Source of the DNA: Paractinoplanes maris
GTDB lineage: Bacteria > Actinomycetota > Actinomycetes > Mycobacteriales > Micromonosporaceae
NCBI RefSeq assembly: GCF_023544465.1
Contig: NZ_JALPVL010000001.1
Span: 949,973 to 1,013,972, forward strand
Reading direction: 5' to 3'
DNA length: 64,000 nt
Part shown: piece by piece, positions 11,076 through 19,725 of the stretch
Numbering within the stretch: the stretch's first letter is position 1
Layout of the letters: the number at the start of each line of letters is the position of its first letter
Made by a program: the position numbers and the translations under genes
The notes under the pieces: model-generated
Databases searched by the model: none
What the model was told of the DNA's origin: nothing
The model's input: only the letters and a program-made list of their open reading frames with translations

Positions 11076-11207
11076 CTCATCTTTCCCCGCGGCGATCTGC
11101 CGGACCGGGGACGGAATTAGCACCTGCCACGAGCGGCCTCGTCATCGAGACATGCGTGGTGGTTGCCGGGGCTTCACAGGGCCGTTCCCTCTGCCCCTCT
11201 GGATGAG
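11076..11207 (-). promoter_or_regulatory. SAM-I (S-box) riboswitch upstream of thrC
   Basis: Read on the minus strand. P1 5' strand CUCAUC (11207-11202) is followed by the P2/kink-turn core AGAGGGGCAGAGGGAAC, then GGCCCUGUGAAGCCCC and GGCAACC. P3 runs from CCACCACG, closed by CGUGGC, into the invariant AGGUGCUAAUUCC. P4 is UCCCCG with CGGGGA, then AAA and the P1 3' strand GAUGAG (11081-11076). All landmarks of the S-box aptamer are in order. P1 ends directly at the thrC ribosome-binding site, so control is most likely translational; there is no poly-U terminator. Confidence 0.93.
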
Positions 11208-11290
11208 GTATTCAGTTGTGTTTCCAACACCTTACGTCGAGATCCGCGGAAAGGAAGCCGGGCATCCCGAGGTGTGAGCAAGACCCGCGG

Positions 11291-12154
11291 CTACGAGGTG
11301 ACGTCCTTGCGGGTGAAGCGCCAGAACGCGATGCCCCAGCACAGGGTGGCGTAGGCGACCGCGCTGATCGCCCCCTTGACCAGGCCGTCCACCTGCACCG
11401 GGGTGGAGAGCAAGCCCATCCAGGCGTCGCTGAAGTGGGTCGGCAGCAGGTAGCGGATGTTTCCCAGCGCGGTGATCTGGTCGAGGATGCTCGACAGGAT
11501 CCAGAGCATCACGGCGCCGCCCACCGCACCCAGCGGCGCGTCGGTCAGCACCCCCAGCAGAAACGCCAGCCCGGCCACGACCAGCATCGAGACGGCCAGG
11601 TAGCCGACGATCGCGAGCAGGCGCAGCAGACCCGGCCCGGGCGCGATCTCGGCCGCCACCGTGCTGCCCAGCGGGTGCCAGCCGTACCGCAGGGTGCCGG
11701 CGATCAGCGCGACCCCGGCCAGCACGACCAGCGCCACGGCCGAATAGGCCAGCGCGACGATCAGCTTGGCCGCGAGCAGCCGGGCCCGCGGCACCGGCAC
11801 GGCCAGCAGGTAGCGCAGGCTGCCCCAGCTGGCCTCGCTGGCCACCGTGTCGCCGCAGAACAACGCGACCACCACGACCAGCAGGAAGCCCGCCGAGACG
11901 GCCAGGCAGAACAGCGCGAAGTTGAGCCCGCCCGAGGTGGCCAGGCCGACCAGGCTGTCGAAGGCGCCGCCGCTCTCGTCGTCCTCGCCGCCGCCGAACT
12001 CGAACGCGGCCAGCACGATCAGCGGCAGCACGGCCATGAAGCCCAGCGCCAGCTGGGTACGCCGGCGGGACGCCTGGCGGCGTGCCTCGGCCCACAGCGG
12101 CATGGTCCGCGACGGCCGATAGCCGGCCGCACCGGCCGAAGTGTCCACGCTCAT
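11291..12154 (-). CDS. ABC-2 type transporter permease
   Basis: 287 residues with about six hydrophobic segments (ALGFMAVLPLIVLAAFEF, FALFCLAVSAGFLLVVVVALFCG, LLRLLAIVGYLAVSMLVVAGLAFLLG, and others) and a short cytosolic N-terminus. 'DTVASEASWGSLRYLLAVPVPRARLLAAKL' is the coupling-helix pattern of ABC-2 export permeases. The start ATG overlaps the stop of the upstream hydrolase-ATPase fusion (ATGA), so it is the membrane partner of that ATPase. The exported or regulated substrate is unknown. Confidence 0.9.
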   Translation of the reverse strand: MSVDTSAGAAGYRPSRTMPLWAEARRQASRRRTQLALGFMAVLPLIVLAAFEFGGGEDDESGGAFDSLVGLATSGGLNFALFCLAVSAGFLLVVVVALFCGDTVASEASWGSLRYLLAVPVPRARLLAAKLIVALAYSAVALVVLAGVALIAGTLRYGWHPLGSTVAAEIAPGPGLLRLLAIVGYLAVSMLVVAGLAFLLGVLTDAPLGAVGGAVMLWILSSILDQITALGNIRYLLPTHFSDAWMGLLSTPVQVDGLVKGAISAVAYATLCWGIAFWRFTRKDVTS

Positions 12155-14913
12155 CGGTCTCCGCTCCCCCGCGAGTTGTCCCCCACCAGCGCCAGGAAGG
12201 CGTCCTCGAGCCGCCGCCGCGGCACCACCCGGTCGACCGCGACCCCGGCGCGCACCAGCGACGCCACCACCTCGGAACGGGGTGTGCCGTTCATGTCGAC
12301 GATCAGCCCGGACGGCCCGTCGGGCAGCACCGAGCGCACGCCCAGCTCGCCCAGCACCCGCTCGGCGGCCGGCACGTCGGACACGTCGAGCAGCACCGAC
12401 GGGGAGTCGCCGACGATGTCCTCGACCGGGCCCGACGCCACGATCCGGCCCTTGTTGACCACGACCGCGTGCGTGCAGGTCTGCTCCACCTCGGCCAGCA
12501 GGTGGCTGGAGACCAGCACCGCCCGGCCGTCGGTGGCGTAGCGCTTGAGCACCCGGCGCATCTCGGCGATCTGCGGCGGGTCGAGGCCGTCGGTCGGCTC
12601 GTCGAGCACCAGCAGCTCGGGCAGGCCGAGCATGGCCTGGGCGATGGCCAGCCGCTGGCGCATGCCGTGGCTGTACTTCTTCGTCCGCCGGTGGATCGAG
12701 TCACCCAGCCCGGCGATCTCCAGCGCCTCGTCGAAACGGGCGTCGGCCCACGGTCGTCCGGTCGCCTTCCAGTACGCGTGCAGGTTCTCCAGCCCGGTCA
12801 GGTGGGGCAGGAAGCCGGGCCCCTCGACCAGCGCGCCGACCCGCGACAGCACCGGCGAGCCGGGCACCAGCCGGTGACCGAACACCATGGCGTCGCCCGC
12901 GGTCGGCATGGTCAGGCCCATCAGCACCCGCAGGGTCGTGGTCTTCCCGGCGCCGTTCGGACCGAGCAGACCCACCACCTGGCCCCGCTCGACCGTGAAG
13001 CTGATCTCCTCGACGGCGACGAACCCGTCCCCGTACGCCTTGCGCAGGTTGCGGACCACGAGCGGCGTCTCGGCGTATTCGGGGAGCGTCGGGGTGTGCC
13101 GGCTCCGCAGCCGCCGGCGCCGCACCAGCAGCACCACGGCCAGACCCACCACGATCGCCGCGAGCAGACCGGCCAGCACGTACCGCCAGATGGTCTGCGG
13201 GTCGGCGATCGGCTTGCCCACCGCGGTCGGCAGCTCCAGCGCCGCAGCCACCTGCACCGAGTACGTCGCCGGCTGCACCGGGGAGAGGAACGCCTGGTCG
13301 GTGGTGGCCACCACGACGCGTACGGTGTGGCCGGCCTCGATCCGGCGGACGATCGCGGGCAGCCGGATCGTGCGCTCGGGCGCCTCGTCGATCGACTGTG
13401 GCAGGTCGGTGAGCCGCACCGGGGCGACCAGCCCGGCGCTCAGCGTCTCGGCGCCCGACTCGTCGACGTCGTAGAGCTTGACGAAGAGGGTGGCCTCGCC
13501 GGTCGGCGAGGCCGCGCGCAACCGTACGGTCGGCGAACCGACCACATCGACGGCCGCACTCACCGGCGAGGTCTCGAAGCTCGCGTTCTGCCCCGGGATG
13601 TCGGCCGCGACGCCGGCCAGCAGCGTGCTCAGCCGCCCGCCGGTGCCGGGCAGCGACGAGATCGCGCCGGGGTTGCCGTTGGGCGGGTTGGCGATCGGCT
13701 GCGCCGGGCCACGCAGCTCGAGCTCGGTGCGTCCGGTCCCGGTCAGGCCCGGGTACGCGTCGATCGAATACCCGTTGGTCACGAGGTCGCGGTCGAGCGC
13801 GCTGAAACCGGCCACCCGCGAGTAGGTGAAGTCGTCGGACGGCGTGCCGCCCCCGCCCTTCACGTAGTGGTCGAGCCACTGCAGGGTCAGGAACTTCACC
13901 CTGTCCTGATCGCTCTGCGGCCCGGCGCCCCCGTCGTGGCCACCGGTGAACCAGGCGACCCGTACCGGGGTGCCGGTCGCGGCGATCGACCGCGCGTTGG
14001 CGTCGGCCTCACTGAGCGGGAAGAGGGTGTCGACCGCACCCTGGATGAGCAACGTCGGCGCCTTGATCCGGCCGACTGTCGCCGCGGGGCTCGACCGGCG
14101 CAGCAGATCGAGCGTCTTCTGCTCGGGATCGCCGGTGGTGGCCACATCGAGGTAGGCCGCGCAGACGTCGGCCGCGAACCGCCCGCACGCCGGGTCGACG
14201 GTCATCCCGGTCGGCGGGGCGACCGCCCCCGTGGCCGGCACGGCGCCGCCGTTGCCGAAGAAGACCCCGGCCCAGCCCTTCTTGAAGACGCCGGTGGCCG
14301 ACGTGTCGGCCGACTGCGGCAGGAAGACGTTCGTCAGGTCGTTCCAGGTGATCGACGGGACGATCGCGTCGACCCGCGGGTCCTGCCCGGCCAGCATCAG
14401 CGCCAGCGCCCCGCCGTAGGAGCCGCCGACCACGCCCACCCGCGGGTCACCGGCCGCGTCGGTCTGGATCTCGGGGCGGGCGGCGAGCCAGTCGAGCAGG
14501 CCCTGCGCATCCCGGATCTCGTGGTCGGGACTGTTCAGGTGGATCTGGCCGCCGCTGCGCCCGAAGCCCTCGGCGGTGTAGGCCAGCACCGCGTAACCCT
14601 GCTCGGCCAGCGACTCGGCGTCGTCGCTGACCGACTCCTTCGTGCCGCCGAAGCCGTGCGCCAGCAGGACCGCGGGCACCCGGCCGTCCCGGTCGCGGGG
14701 CAGATAGAGCCGCGCGTCGAGCCGCACGTTCTCGTTGCCCTCGGGCCCGCTGACCACGGTGATCGTCTCGTCCTGCGACGTCCACCCGGTGCGCTCGGGC
14801 CACACGGCCCAGCCGACCAGCCCGGCGACGAGCACGAGGACGGCCGAACCGGCGACGACGCGCCCGCGGGTGGGCCGGGGCAGGGCACGGCGGAGCCGGC
14901 TCGTCCATGACAT
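12151..14913 (-). CDS. Fusion: N-terminal membrane-anchored CocE/X-Pro-type hydrolase + TM + ABC ATPase
   Basis: 920 residues. Residues 20-38 form a signal-anchor helix. Next is an alpha/beta hydrolase of the X-Pro dipeptidyl-peptidase/CocE type with 'LLAHGFGGTKES', nucleophile Ser165 in GGSYGG, an acid near 293 (IQGAVDTLFP) and His near 326 (FTGGHDGG), then a C-terminal beta-sandwich to about 570. A second TM helix (about 578-598) ends in RRRRLRSRH. Residues ~610-920 are a complete ABC ATPase: Walker A GPNGAGKTT, signature YSHGMRQRL, Walker B LLVLDEPTDGLDP. By topology the hydrolase faces outside and the ATPase inside. It is coupled to the permease by ATGA. It could process or sense an extracellular peptide or ester linked to the transport cycle. 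Both halves look intact, and I see no frameshift. Confidence 0.92.
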   Translation of the reverse strand: MSWTSRLRRALPRPTRGRVVAGSAVLVLVAGLVGWAVWPERTGWTSQDETITVVSGPEGNENVRLDARLYLPRDRDGRVPAVLLAHGFGGTKESVSDDAESLAEQGYAVLAYTAEGFGRSGGQIHLNSPDHEIRDAQGLLDWLAARPEIQTDAAGDPRVGVVGGSYGGALALMLAGQDPRVDAIVPSITWNDLTNVFLPQSADTSATGVFKKGWAGVFFGNGGAVPATGAVAPPTGMTVDPACGRFAADVCAAYLDVATTGDPEQKTLDLLRRSSPAATVGRIKAPTLLIQGAVDTLFPLSEADANARSIAATGTPVRVAWFTGGHDGGAGPQSDQDRVKFLTLQWLDHYVKGGGGTPSDDFTYSRVAGFSALDRDLVTNGYSIDAYPGLTGTGRTELELRGPAQPIANPPNGNPGAISSLPGTGGRLSTLLAGVAADIPGQNASFETSPVSAAVDVVGSPTVRLRAASPTGEATLFVKLYDVDESGAETLSAGLVAPVRLTDLPQSIDEAPERTIRLPAIVRRIEAGHTVRVVVATTDQAFLSPVQPATYSVQVAAALELPTAVGKPIADPQTIWRYVLAGLLAAIVVGLAVVLLVRRRRLRSRHTPTLPEYAETPLVVRNLRKAYGDGFVAVEEISFTVERGQVVGLLGPNGAGKTTTLRVLMGLTMPTAGDAMVFGHRLVPGSPVLSRVGALVEGPGFLPHLTGLENLHAYWKATGRPWADARFDEALEIAGLGDSIHRRTKKYSHGMRQRLAIAQAMLGLPELLVLDEPTDGLDPPQIAEMRRVLKRYATDGRAVLVSSHLLAEVEQTCTHAVVVNKGRIVASGPVEDIVGDSPSVLLDVSDVPAAERVLGELGVRSVLPDGPSGLIVDMNGTPRSEVVASLVRAGVAVDRVVPRRRLEDAFLALVGDNSRGSGDR

Positions 14914-15025
14914 GCCTGAACGCTAGCCGCACGCGACTGGGCGATGCTGTGAAACCTCTCAGGGGCGATCGGGCGATAGCGTGGACCCTGGGGACGAGAC
15001 GATCTATCGACAGGGGCCTGCGCGC

Positions 15026-17245
15026 GTGGATGAGGAACTGAAGCTGACCGCGGCCCTGCGGCTGGCCGGGCTCGACGACCGCCGGGGCATCGTGCGCCTG
15101 CACCCCGAGGTGATGACCGCCCTGGAGATCAACGCGGGCGATCCCGTACGCCTGAGCGGGGTCACCACGACGGCGGCGCTCGCGGCCAAGGCCGAGCCGG
15201 GGGCGAGCCGCGAGTTCCTTTACGCCGACGACCTCACCCTGGGCAATCTCGGTCTGCGCGACGGCGGCCAGGTCACCGTCGCCCGGCAGCCGGCGGTGGC
15301 CGCCCGGCGGGTCACGCTGGCCGCCGAAGCCGACGTGGTGGCACTGGTCTCGCCCGAGATCCTGCGGCTGGCCCTGCTGGGCAAGGTGGTCAGCACGGGC
15401 GACCAGGTCTCGCTGCGCCCACAGGACGTGCTGCCGCTCAGCGGTCGTCCCCAGATGCCCGACATCGGCCGCCGGTTGCGCAACCGGCTCGGCTATCAGT
15501 GGAACGTCGCACTGCTCACCGTGGCCGAGGTCACCGAGTCGGACGGTGCCGTGATCACCATGGACACCGTGGTCGGCTGGCAGGACGGTCCGGTGTCCAC
15601 CCCGGTGCCCGGGCCGGCCGCCCGCCCCGAGGCCCCGGCCACCACCGACCCCGAGGTGCCCCCGCTCAGCATCGACGACCTGCCGGGCCTGCGCACCCAG
15701 GCCAAGGAGCTCGAGGAACTGCTCGACCTGGGCTTCAACCACGGCGAGGTGCTGGCCCGGCTGGGCACCAAGATCTCGCTCGGCGTGCTGATCACGGGTC
15801 CGGCCGGGTCGGGCAAGTCGGCGCTGGTCCGCGCGGTGGCCGCCCAGGTGCAGGCGCGCGTGGTGCAGGTCTGGGCGCCCGGCCTGGCCGCGCTGACCAA
15901 CACCGCCGCCGCCGGCCGCCTGCGCGAGCTGGCCGGCGAGGCCCGGGCGGGCGGCGGCCCGACGGTGCTGCTCTTCTCGGACGTGGACGCGATCGCCCCG
16001 CGCGACGAGCCGGGACCGATCTCGATCGTCTTCCGGCAGCTGCTCGAGGAGACGCTGCGGACCGGCGTGGCGGTGGTGGCCACCACCAGCCGGCCGGAGT
16101 CGGTCGACACGTCGCTGCGCTCCCCCGACCTGCTGGCCCTGCAGCTGGCCGTGCCCCTGCCGGACACGGCCATGCGGCTGGAGCAGCTGCGGGTGCTCAC
16201 CCGGGGCATGCCGCTGGCCGAGGACGTCCGCCTGGATGACATCGCCGGCCGTACGCCGGGCTTCGTCGCCGCCGATCTCGGTGCCCTGGCCCGTGAGGCC
16301 GGCGTCCGCGCCGCACTCCGGCAGACCGACAAGCGCGAGTCCGAGGGGACCGAGGCCCCCGAGGTGGCCATGGCCGACTTCGAGGGCGCGCTCGACGTGG
16401 TGCGCCCGACGTCGATGGCCGACTCCACCCTCGAGGTGGCCTCGGTGACCCTCGACGACGTCGGCGACATGGTCGAGGTCAAGCAGATGCTGACCGAGTC
16501 GGTGCTGTGGCCGCTGACCTACCCCGATACGTTCGCCCGGCTCGGCGTCTCGCCGCCGCGCGGGGTGCTGCTCTACGGCCCGCCCGGGTGCGGCAAGACC
16601 TACCTGGTCAAGGCCATCGCCGGCACCGGCAAGGCGAACGTGCTGTCGGTCAAGGGCGCCGAGCTGCTGAGCAAGTGGGTCGGTGACAGCGAGCGCGCGG
16701 TGCGTGAGTTGTTCCGCCGGGCCCGGGAGGCGGCACCGACCCTGGTCTTCCTGGACGAGGTGGACGCGCTGGCCCCGACCCGCGGTCAGGCCAACGACGG
16801 CGGCACCACCGACCGGGTGGTGGCCGCGCTGCTGACCGAGCTCGACGGGGTGGAGGACCTGCGCAACGTCGTGGTCGTCGGCGCGACCAACCGGCCCGAC
16901 CTGATCGACCCGGCGCTGCTGCGGCCCGGCCGGCTCGAGCGGCTGGTCTATGTGCCGCCGCCGGACGCCGAGGCCCGGGCCGAGATCCTCAAGGCGTCGG
17001 CCAAGTCGGTGCCGCTCGACGAGGCGGTCGACCTGGTCGAGCTGGGTGCCGATCTGGAGGGCTTCTCTGCGGCGGACTGCGCGGCGCTGATCCGCGAGTC
17101 GGCATTGTCGGCCATGCGGGAGTCGCTCGAGGCGACGACGGTCACCGCGGCCAACGTGGCGACCGCTCGCGAGCGCGTCCGGCCGTCACTCGACCCCGGC
17201 CAGGTGGCCTGGCTCGCCGCGTACGCGGAAACGCACCAGGCCTAG
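15026..17245 (+). CDS. Cdc48/VCP-like double AAA ATPase
   Basis: 739 residues. N-terminal double-psi/Cdc48-N-like domain (about 1-185: LTAALRLAGLDDRRGIVRLHPEVM), a Pro-rich linker, then two AAA modules. D1 has Walker A GPAGSGKSA (~260), but its Walker B reads LLFSDVDA, with Ser-Asp where Asp-Glu is expected, and the usual RPGR arginine finger is missing (SLRSPDLL). D2 is canonical: GPPGCGKT (~520), VFLDEVDA (~577), GATNRPD and RPGRLER. D2 therefore should do the hydrolysis while D1 may only bind nucleotide. The role is presumably unfolding or segregating protein complexes. I choose GTG 15026 over GTG 14981 because the intervening codons are AT-rich at third position and AGGGGC precedes 15026. 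Stop overlaps the DUF3263 stop by CTAG. Confidence 0.93.
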   Translation: MDEELKLTAALRLAGLDDRRGIVRLHPEVMTALEINAGDPVRLSGVTTTAALAAKAEPGASREFLYADDLTLGNLGLRDGGQVTVARQPAVAARRVTLAAEADVVALVSPEILRLALLGKVVSTGDQVSLRPQDVLPLSGRPQMPDIGRRLRNRLGYQWNVALLTVAEVTESDGAVITMDTVVGWQDGPVSTPVPGPAARPEAPATTDPEVPPLSIDDLPGLRTQAKELEELLDLGFNHGEVLARLGTKISLGVLITGPAGSGKSALVRAVAAQVQARVVQVWAPGLAALTNTAAAGRLRELAGEARAGGGPTVLLFSDVDAIAPRDEPGPISIVFRQLLEETLRTGVAVVATTSRPESVDTSLRSPDLLALQLAVPLPDTAMRLEQLRVLTRGMPLAEDVRLDDIAGRTPGFVAADLGALAREAGVRAALRQTDKRESEGTEAPEVAMADFEGALDVVRPTSMADSTLEVASVTLDDVGDMVEVKQMLTESVLWPLTYPDTFARLGVSPPRGVLLYGPPGCGKTYLVKAIAGTGKANVLSVKGAELLSKWVGDSERAVRELFRRAREAAPTLVFLDEVDALAPTRGQANDGGTTDRVVAALLTELDGVEDLRNVVVVGATNRPDLIDPALLRPGRLERLVYVPPPDAEARAEILKASAKSVPLDEAVDLVELGADLEGFSAADCAALIRESALSAMRESLEATTVTAANVATARERVRPSLDPGQVAWLAAYAETHQA

Positions 17246-17580
17246 CGGCGGCGGGTCCGCGCCTTGCTCGATCGCAGGCGCCGCAGGCGGCCGACCAGGA
17301 CCGGGTCGTGCTCGAGCGCGGCCGGGTTGTCGAGCAGGGCGTTGAGCAGCTGGTAATACCGCGTGGAGCCCAGGCTGAAGGTGTCGCGGATGGCCTGCTC
17401 TTTGGAGCCGGCGTGTTTCCACCAGCGCGCCTCGAAGGCGAGTATCTGCTGCTCACGCTCGCTGAGCCGGGGCTCGGCAACCTGGTCGGCAACGGGCTCG
17501 GCGACCGGCTCGGTGGTGGGCTCGGCGCGCGGGGCCGGGATGTGCTGCTGCTCTTCGGACGGGTCCGCGGCCGGCTGCAT
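17242..17580 (-). CDS. DUF3263 protein
   Basis: About 112 residues. The acidic Pro/Ala/Glu-rich N-terminus (EPTTEPVAEPVADQVAEP) is probably disordered. The conserved C-terminal domain is 'LSEREQQILAFEARWWKHAGSKEQAIRDTF...STRYYQLLNALLDNPAALEHDPVLVGRLRRLR', a helix-turn-helix-like fold found almost only in actinobacteria; DNA binding is inferred, and the tail is Arg/Lys-rich. ATG 17580 has GGAG close upstream; a longer frame starts at 17607. Convergent with the AAA ATPase, sharing the four bases CTAG. Confidence 0.88.
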   Translation of the reverse strand: MQPAADPSEEQQHIPAPRAEPTTEPVAEPVADQVAEPRLSEREQQILAFEARWWKHAGSKEQAIRDTFSLGSTRYYQLLNALLDNPAALEHDPVLVGRLRRLRSSKARTRRR

Positions 17581-17677
17581 GACGCTCCAAAAGAGAAAGA
17601 CGAGCACAGATGTACGAAGCGGGGACCGTCAGCATAAGTCCGACGGCCCCCGCTCCGCATGTGCGGTCGACGTTACA

Positions 17678-18688
17678 TCACGTGACATCCCGGCTACGCA
17701 TAGTCCACATCGCCGCCACCACGACGAGCACGAAGACGCCGGCGAGGATGCCGCCCGCCATCGGCCAGGTGAGCGTGAGCGAGTCGGGCACGCAGCCGGA
17801 GGCCGAGGAGAAGTCGCAGGAGTTGTAGTCCTCGACCTTCACCTCCTTGTCCATCCAGGCGATCATCCAGATCGGGATGAGATAGGCCTCGGCGAACTTC
17901 ACCTCGGCCAGCGAGAGCACGGTGCCCAGTCCGAACTGGAAGACGATCAGCGCACCGATCGTCACGCCCAGCGCCATCGCGGTGTGCCGGCCCAGCGAGG
18001 CCAGCCCGAACCCGACCGCGCCGGCCACGATCACCAGGACCAGACCGCGCAGCTCCATCAGCCCGATCGACTGCCAGGCGCCCGAGGTCAGGCCCTCGGT
18101 GCTGCCCCGGGCCTGCGCGATCAGATAGAACAACCCGGTCCAGACGGCCGAGAACACGACGGTCAGCGCGGTGAAGAAGGCCAGCAGCGCGACCAGCTTG
18201 GTGCCCAGCACGCGCAGCCGTTGCGGCCGCCAGAGCAGCAGGTTCATCATGCCGCCGCTGCTCCACTCGGCGCCGACGAAGGACGCGCCGACGATGAACG
18301 CCACCAGGGCGAGCAGCGCAGCCAGCGTGGTCACCATGTCCGGGAAGTTCTCGAGGAAGTCGAAGGTGGGCGGCATGTACCACTGCGCCTGGAAGTCGTC
18401 CGGGGTCGGCTCGACCATGCCCTCGCAGCCCGGCGGCCAGTTGCCCGCCCGGTCGGTGCCCTGCGCCGCCCGGCAGTCGGCCATGTCCCGGCCGAACTGC
18501 TCCTGTGAGCGCTGGTAGTCCTGCTGCGCCTGGGCCTGGGCCGAGGCGATCTGGGACGGACCGACCTTCTCGTTGGTGAAGAACATCCCGACCGCGACGG
18601 CGGCCAGGATCAGCGTCACGCCCAGAATGAAGAGCTTGGTGAAGCGGCGCTTGGTCAGCCGCCGGGTCTCGGCACTGTAGAGGCTCAC
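17678..18688 (-). CDS. ABC-2 type transporter permease with large extracellular loop
   Basis: About 336 residues. TM1 (LFILGVTLILAAVAVGMFF) is followed by a ~75-residue Gln/Ala-rich outside loop that includes two cysteines (MADCRAAQ...WPPGCEGM), then a cluster of about five helices including VTTLAALLALVAFIVGASFVGAEW and GLVLVIVAGAVGFGLASLG. 'AEWSSGGMMNLLLWRPQRLRVLGTKL' is the ABC-2 coupling region. I choose GTG 18688 because it overlaps the ATPase stop as GTGA. The partner ATPase lies immediately upstream; substrate unknown. Confidence 0.9.
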   Translation of the reverse strand: MSLYSAETRRLTKRRFTKLFILGVTLILAAVAVGMFFTNEKVGPSQIASAQAQAQQDYQRSQEQFGRDMADCRAAQGTDRAGNWPPGCEGMVEPTPDDFQAQWYMPPTFDFLENFPDMVTTLAALLALVAFIVGASFVGAEWSSGGMMNLLLWRPQRLRVLGTKLVALLAFFTALTVVFSAVWTGLFYLIAQARGSTEGLTSGAWQSIGLMELRGLVLVIVAGAVGFGLASLGRHTAMALGVTIGALIVFQFGLGTVLSLAEVKFAEAYLIPIWMIAWMDKEVKVEDYNSCDFSSASGCVPDSLTLTWPMAGGILAGVFVLVVVAAMWTMRSRDVT

Positions 18689-19674
18689 TGACCCCACCCC
18701 CCGCTCGCCGGCGTCGCCGCCGCCGTCTGGTCGACCTGACGGTTCTGACCCTCGACCGGCGCGGTGCCGGTGAGCTCGAGGAAGACGCTCTCCAGATCGG
18801 CCGACATCGGGGTCAGCTCGCTGACATAGATCCCGCGCTCGGCGAGGATCCGGGTGATCTGGGCCGGGTTGCCGGCGTTGCCGACGGTGAAGTGGTCGTG
18901 CTCGACGCTCACCTGGGCGCCGTTGGCCCGGAGCAACTCGATCGCGGGGCGCATGTCGACACCCGCTTCGAGGCCGACCTTGACCGACGACGAGGTGTGG
19001 GTCTTGAGCACATCGGCCACCGAGCCGGCGGCCACCCGGCGACCGGCCGAGATGATCGTGACGGAGTCGCAGATGAGCTGGATCTCGCCGAGGATGTGGC
19101 TGGACAGCACCACGGTCATGCCCGACTCGGCCAGGTTGCGCATCAGCGTGCGCATCTCCCGGATGCCGCCGGGGTCGAGACCGTTGGCGGGCTCGTCCAG
19201 AATCAGCAGCTTCGGCTCCTTGAGCAGCGCCGACGCCACCGCGAGGCGCTGCTTCATGCCGAGCGAGTAGGTCTTGACCCGGTCCTTGGAGCGGTCCCGC
19301 AGCCCGACCAGCTCGAGGACGGCGACGACGCGCTCCTTGCGGACCCCACCGGCGTCGGCCAGCAGCGACAGCGTGTCCTGCGCGGTGAAGTTGCCGAAGA
19401 ACTGCGGGCTCTCCACGATCGCGCCGACCTGGCCCGCCACCTCGGGGAGGCTCTCGGGGACCTCGCGCCCGAGAATCGCCATGCGACCGCCGTTGGGCTT
19501 GATCAGCCCGAGCAGCGTTCGCAACGTGGTCGTCTTGCCCGAGCCGTTGGGTCCCAGGAAGCCGTGCACCTGGCCCGCCTCGACAGTCATGTCGAAGCCG
19601 TCGAGCGCTCTTCGCACACCTTTACGGCTGCGATACGTCTTCTGCAGCCCGGCTATCTCCAATACGGCAGTCAC
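18685..19674 (-). CDS. ABC transporter ATP-binding protein (ABC-2 exporter)
   Basis: About 329 residues. It has Walker A GPNGSGKTT, signature YSLGMKQRLAVA, Walker B LLILDEPANGLDPGG, H-loop 'VVLSSHILGE', and a C-terminal DUF4162-like region before a Gln/Ala-rich tail. It belongs to the bacitracin/daunorubicin-resistance-type ATPases and energises the coupled permease. GTG 19674 (VTAVLEIAGLQKTY) is where the family starts. No Shine-Dalgarno is seen, but TAGAGT seven bases upstream could be a -10 of a leaderless transcript. An ATG at 19725 would add 17 atypical residues. Confidence 0.92.
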   Translation of the reverse strand: MTAVLEIAGLQKTYRSRKGVRRALDGFDMTVEAGQVHGFLGPNGSGKTTTLRTLLGLIKPNGGRMAILGREVPESLPEVAGQVGAIVESPQFFGNFTAQDTLSLLADAGGVRKERVVAVLELVGLRDRSKDRVKTYSLGMKQRLAVASALLKEPKLLILDEPANGLDPGGIREMRTLMRNLAESGMTVVLSSHILGEIQLICDSVTIISAGRRVAAGSVADVLKTHTSSSVKVGLEAGVDMRPAIELLRANGAQVSVEHDHFTVGNAGNPAQITRILAERGIYVSELTPMSADLESVFLELTGTAPVEGQNRQVDQTAAATPASGGWGQ

Positions 19675-19725
19675 GGGCGAGACTCTAGACAGACTCGTCA
19701 ATATCAGCTGATGGATCGCCGGCAA

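Noticed and set aside
12082..14910. 942-residue plus-strand frame
   Set aside because: His/Arg/Gln-rich shadow of the hydrolase-ATPase fusion, which has full motifs.
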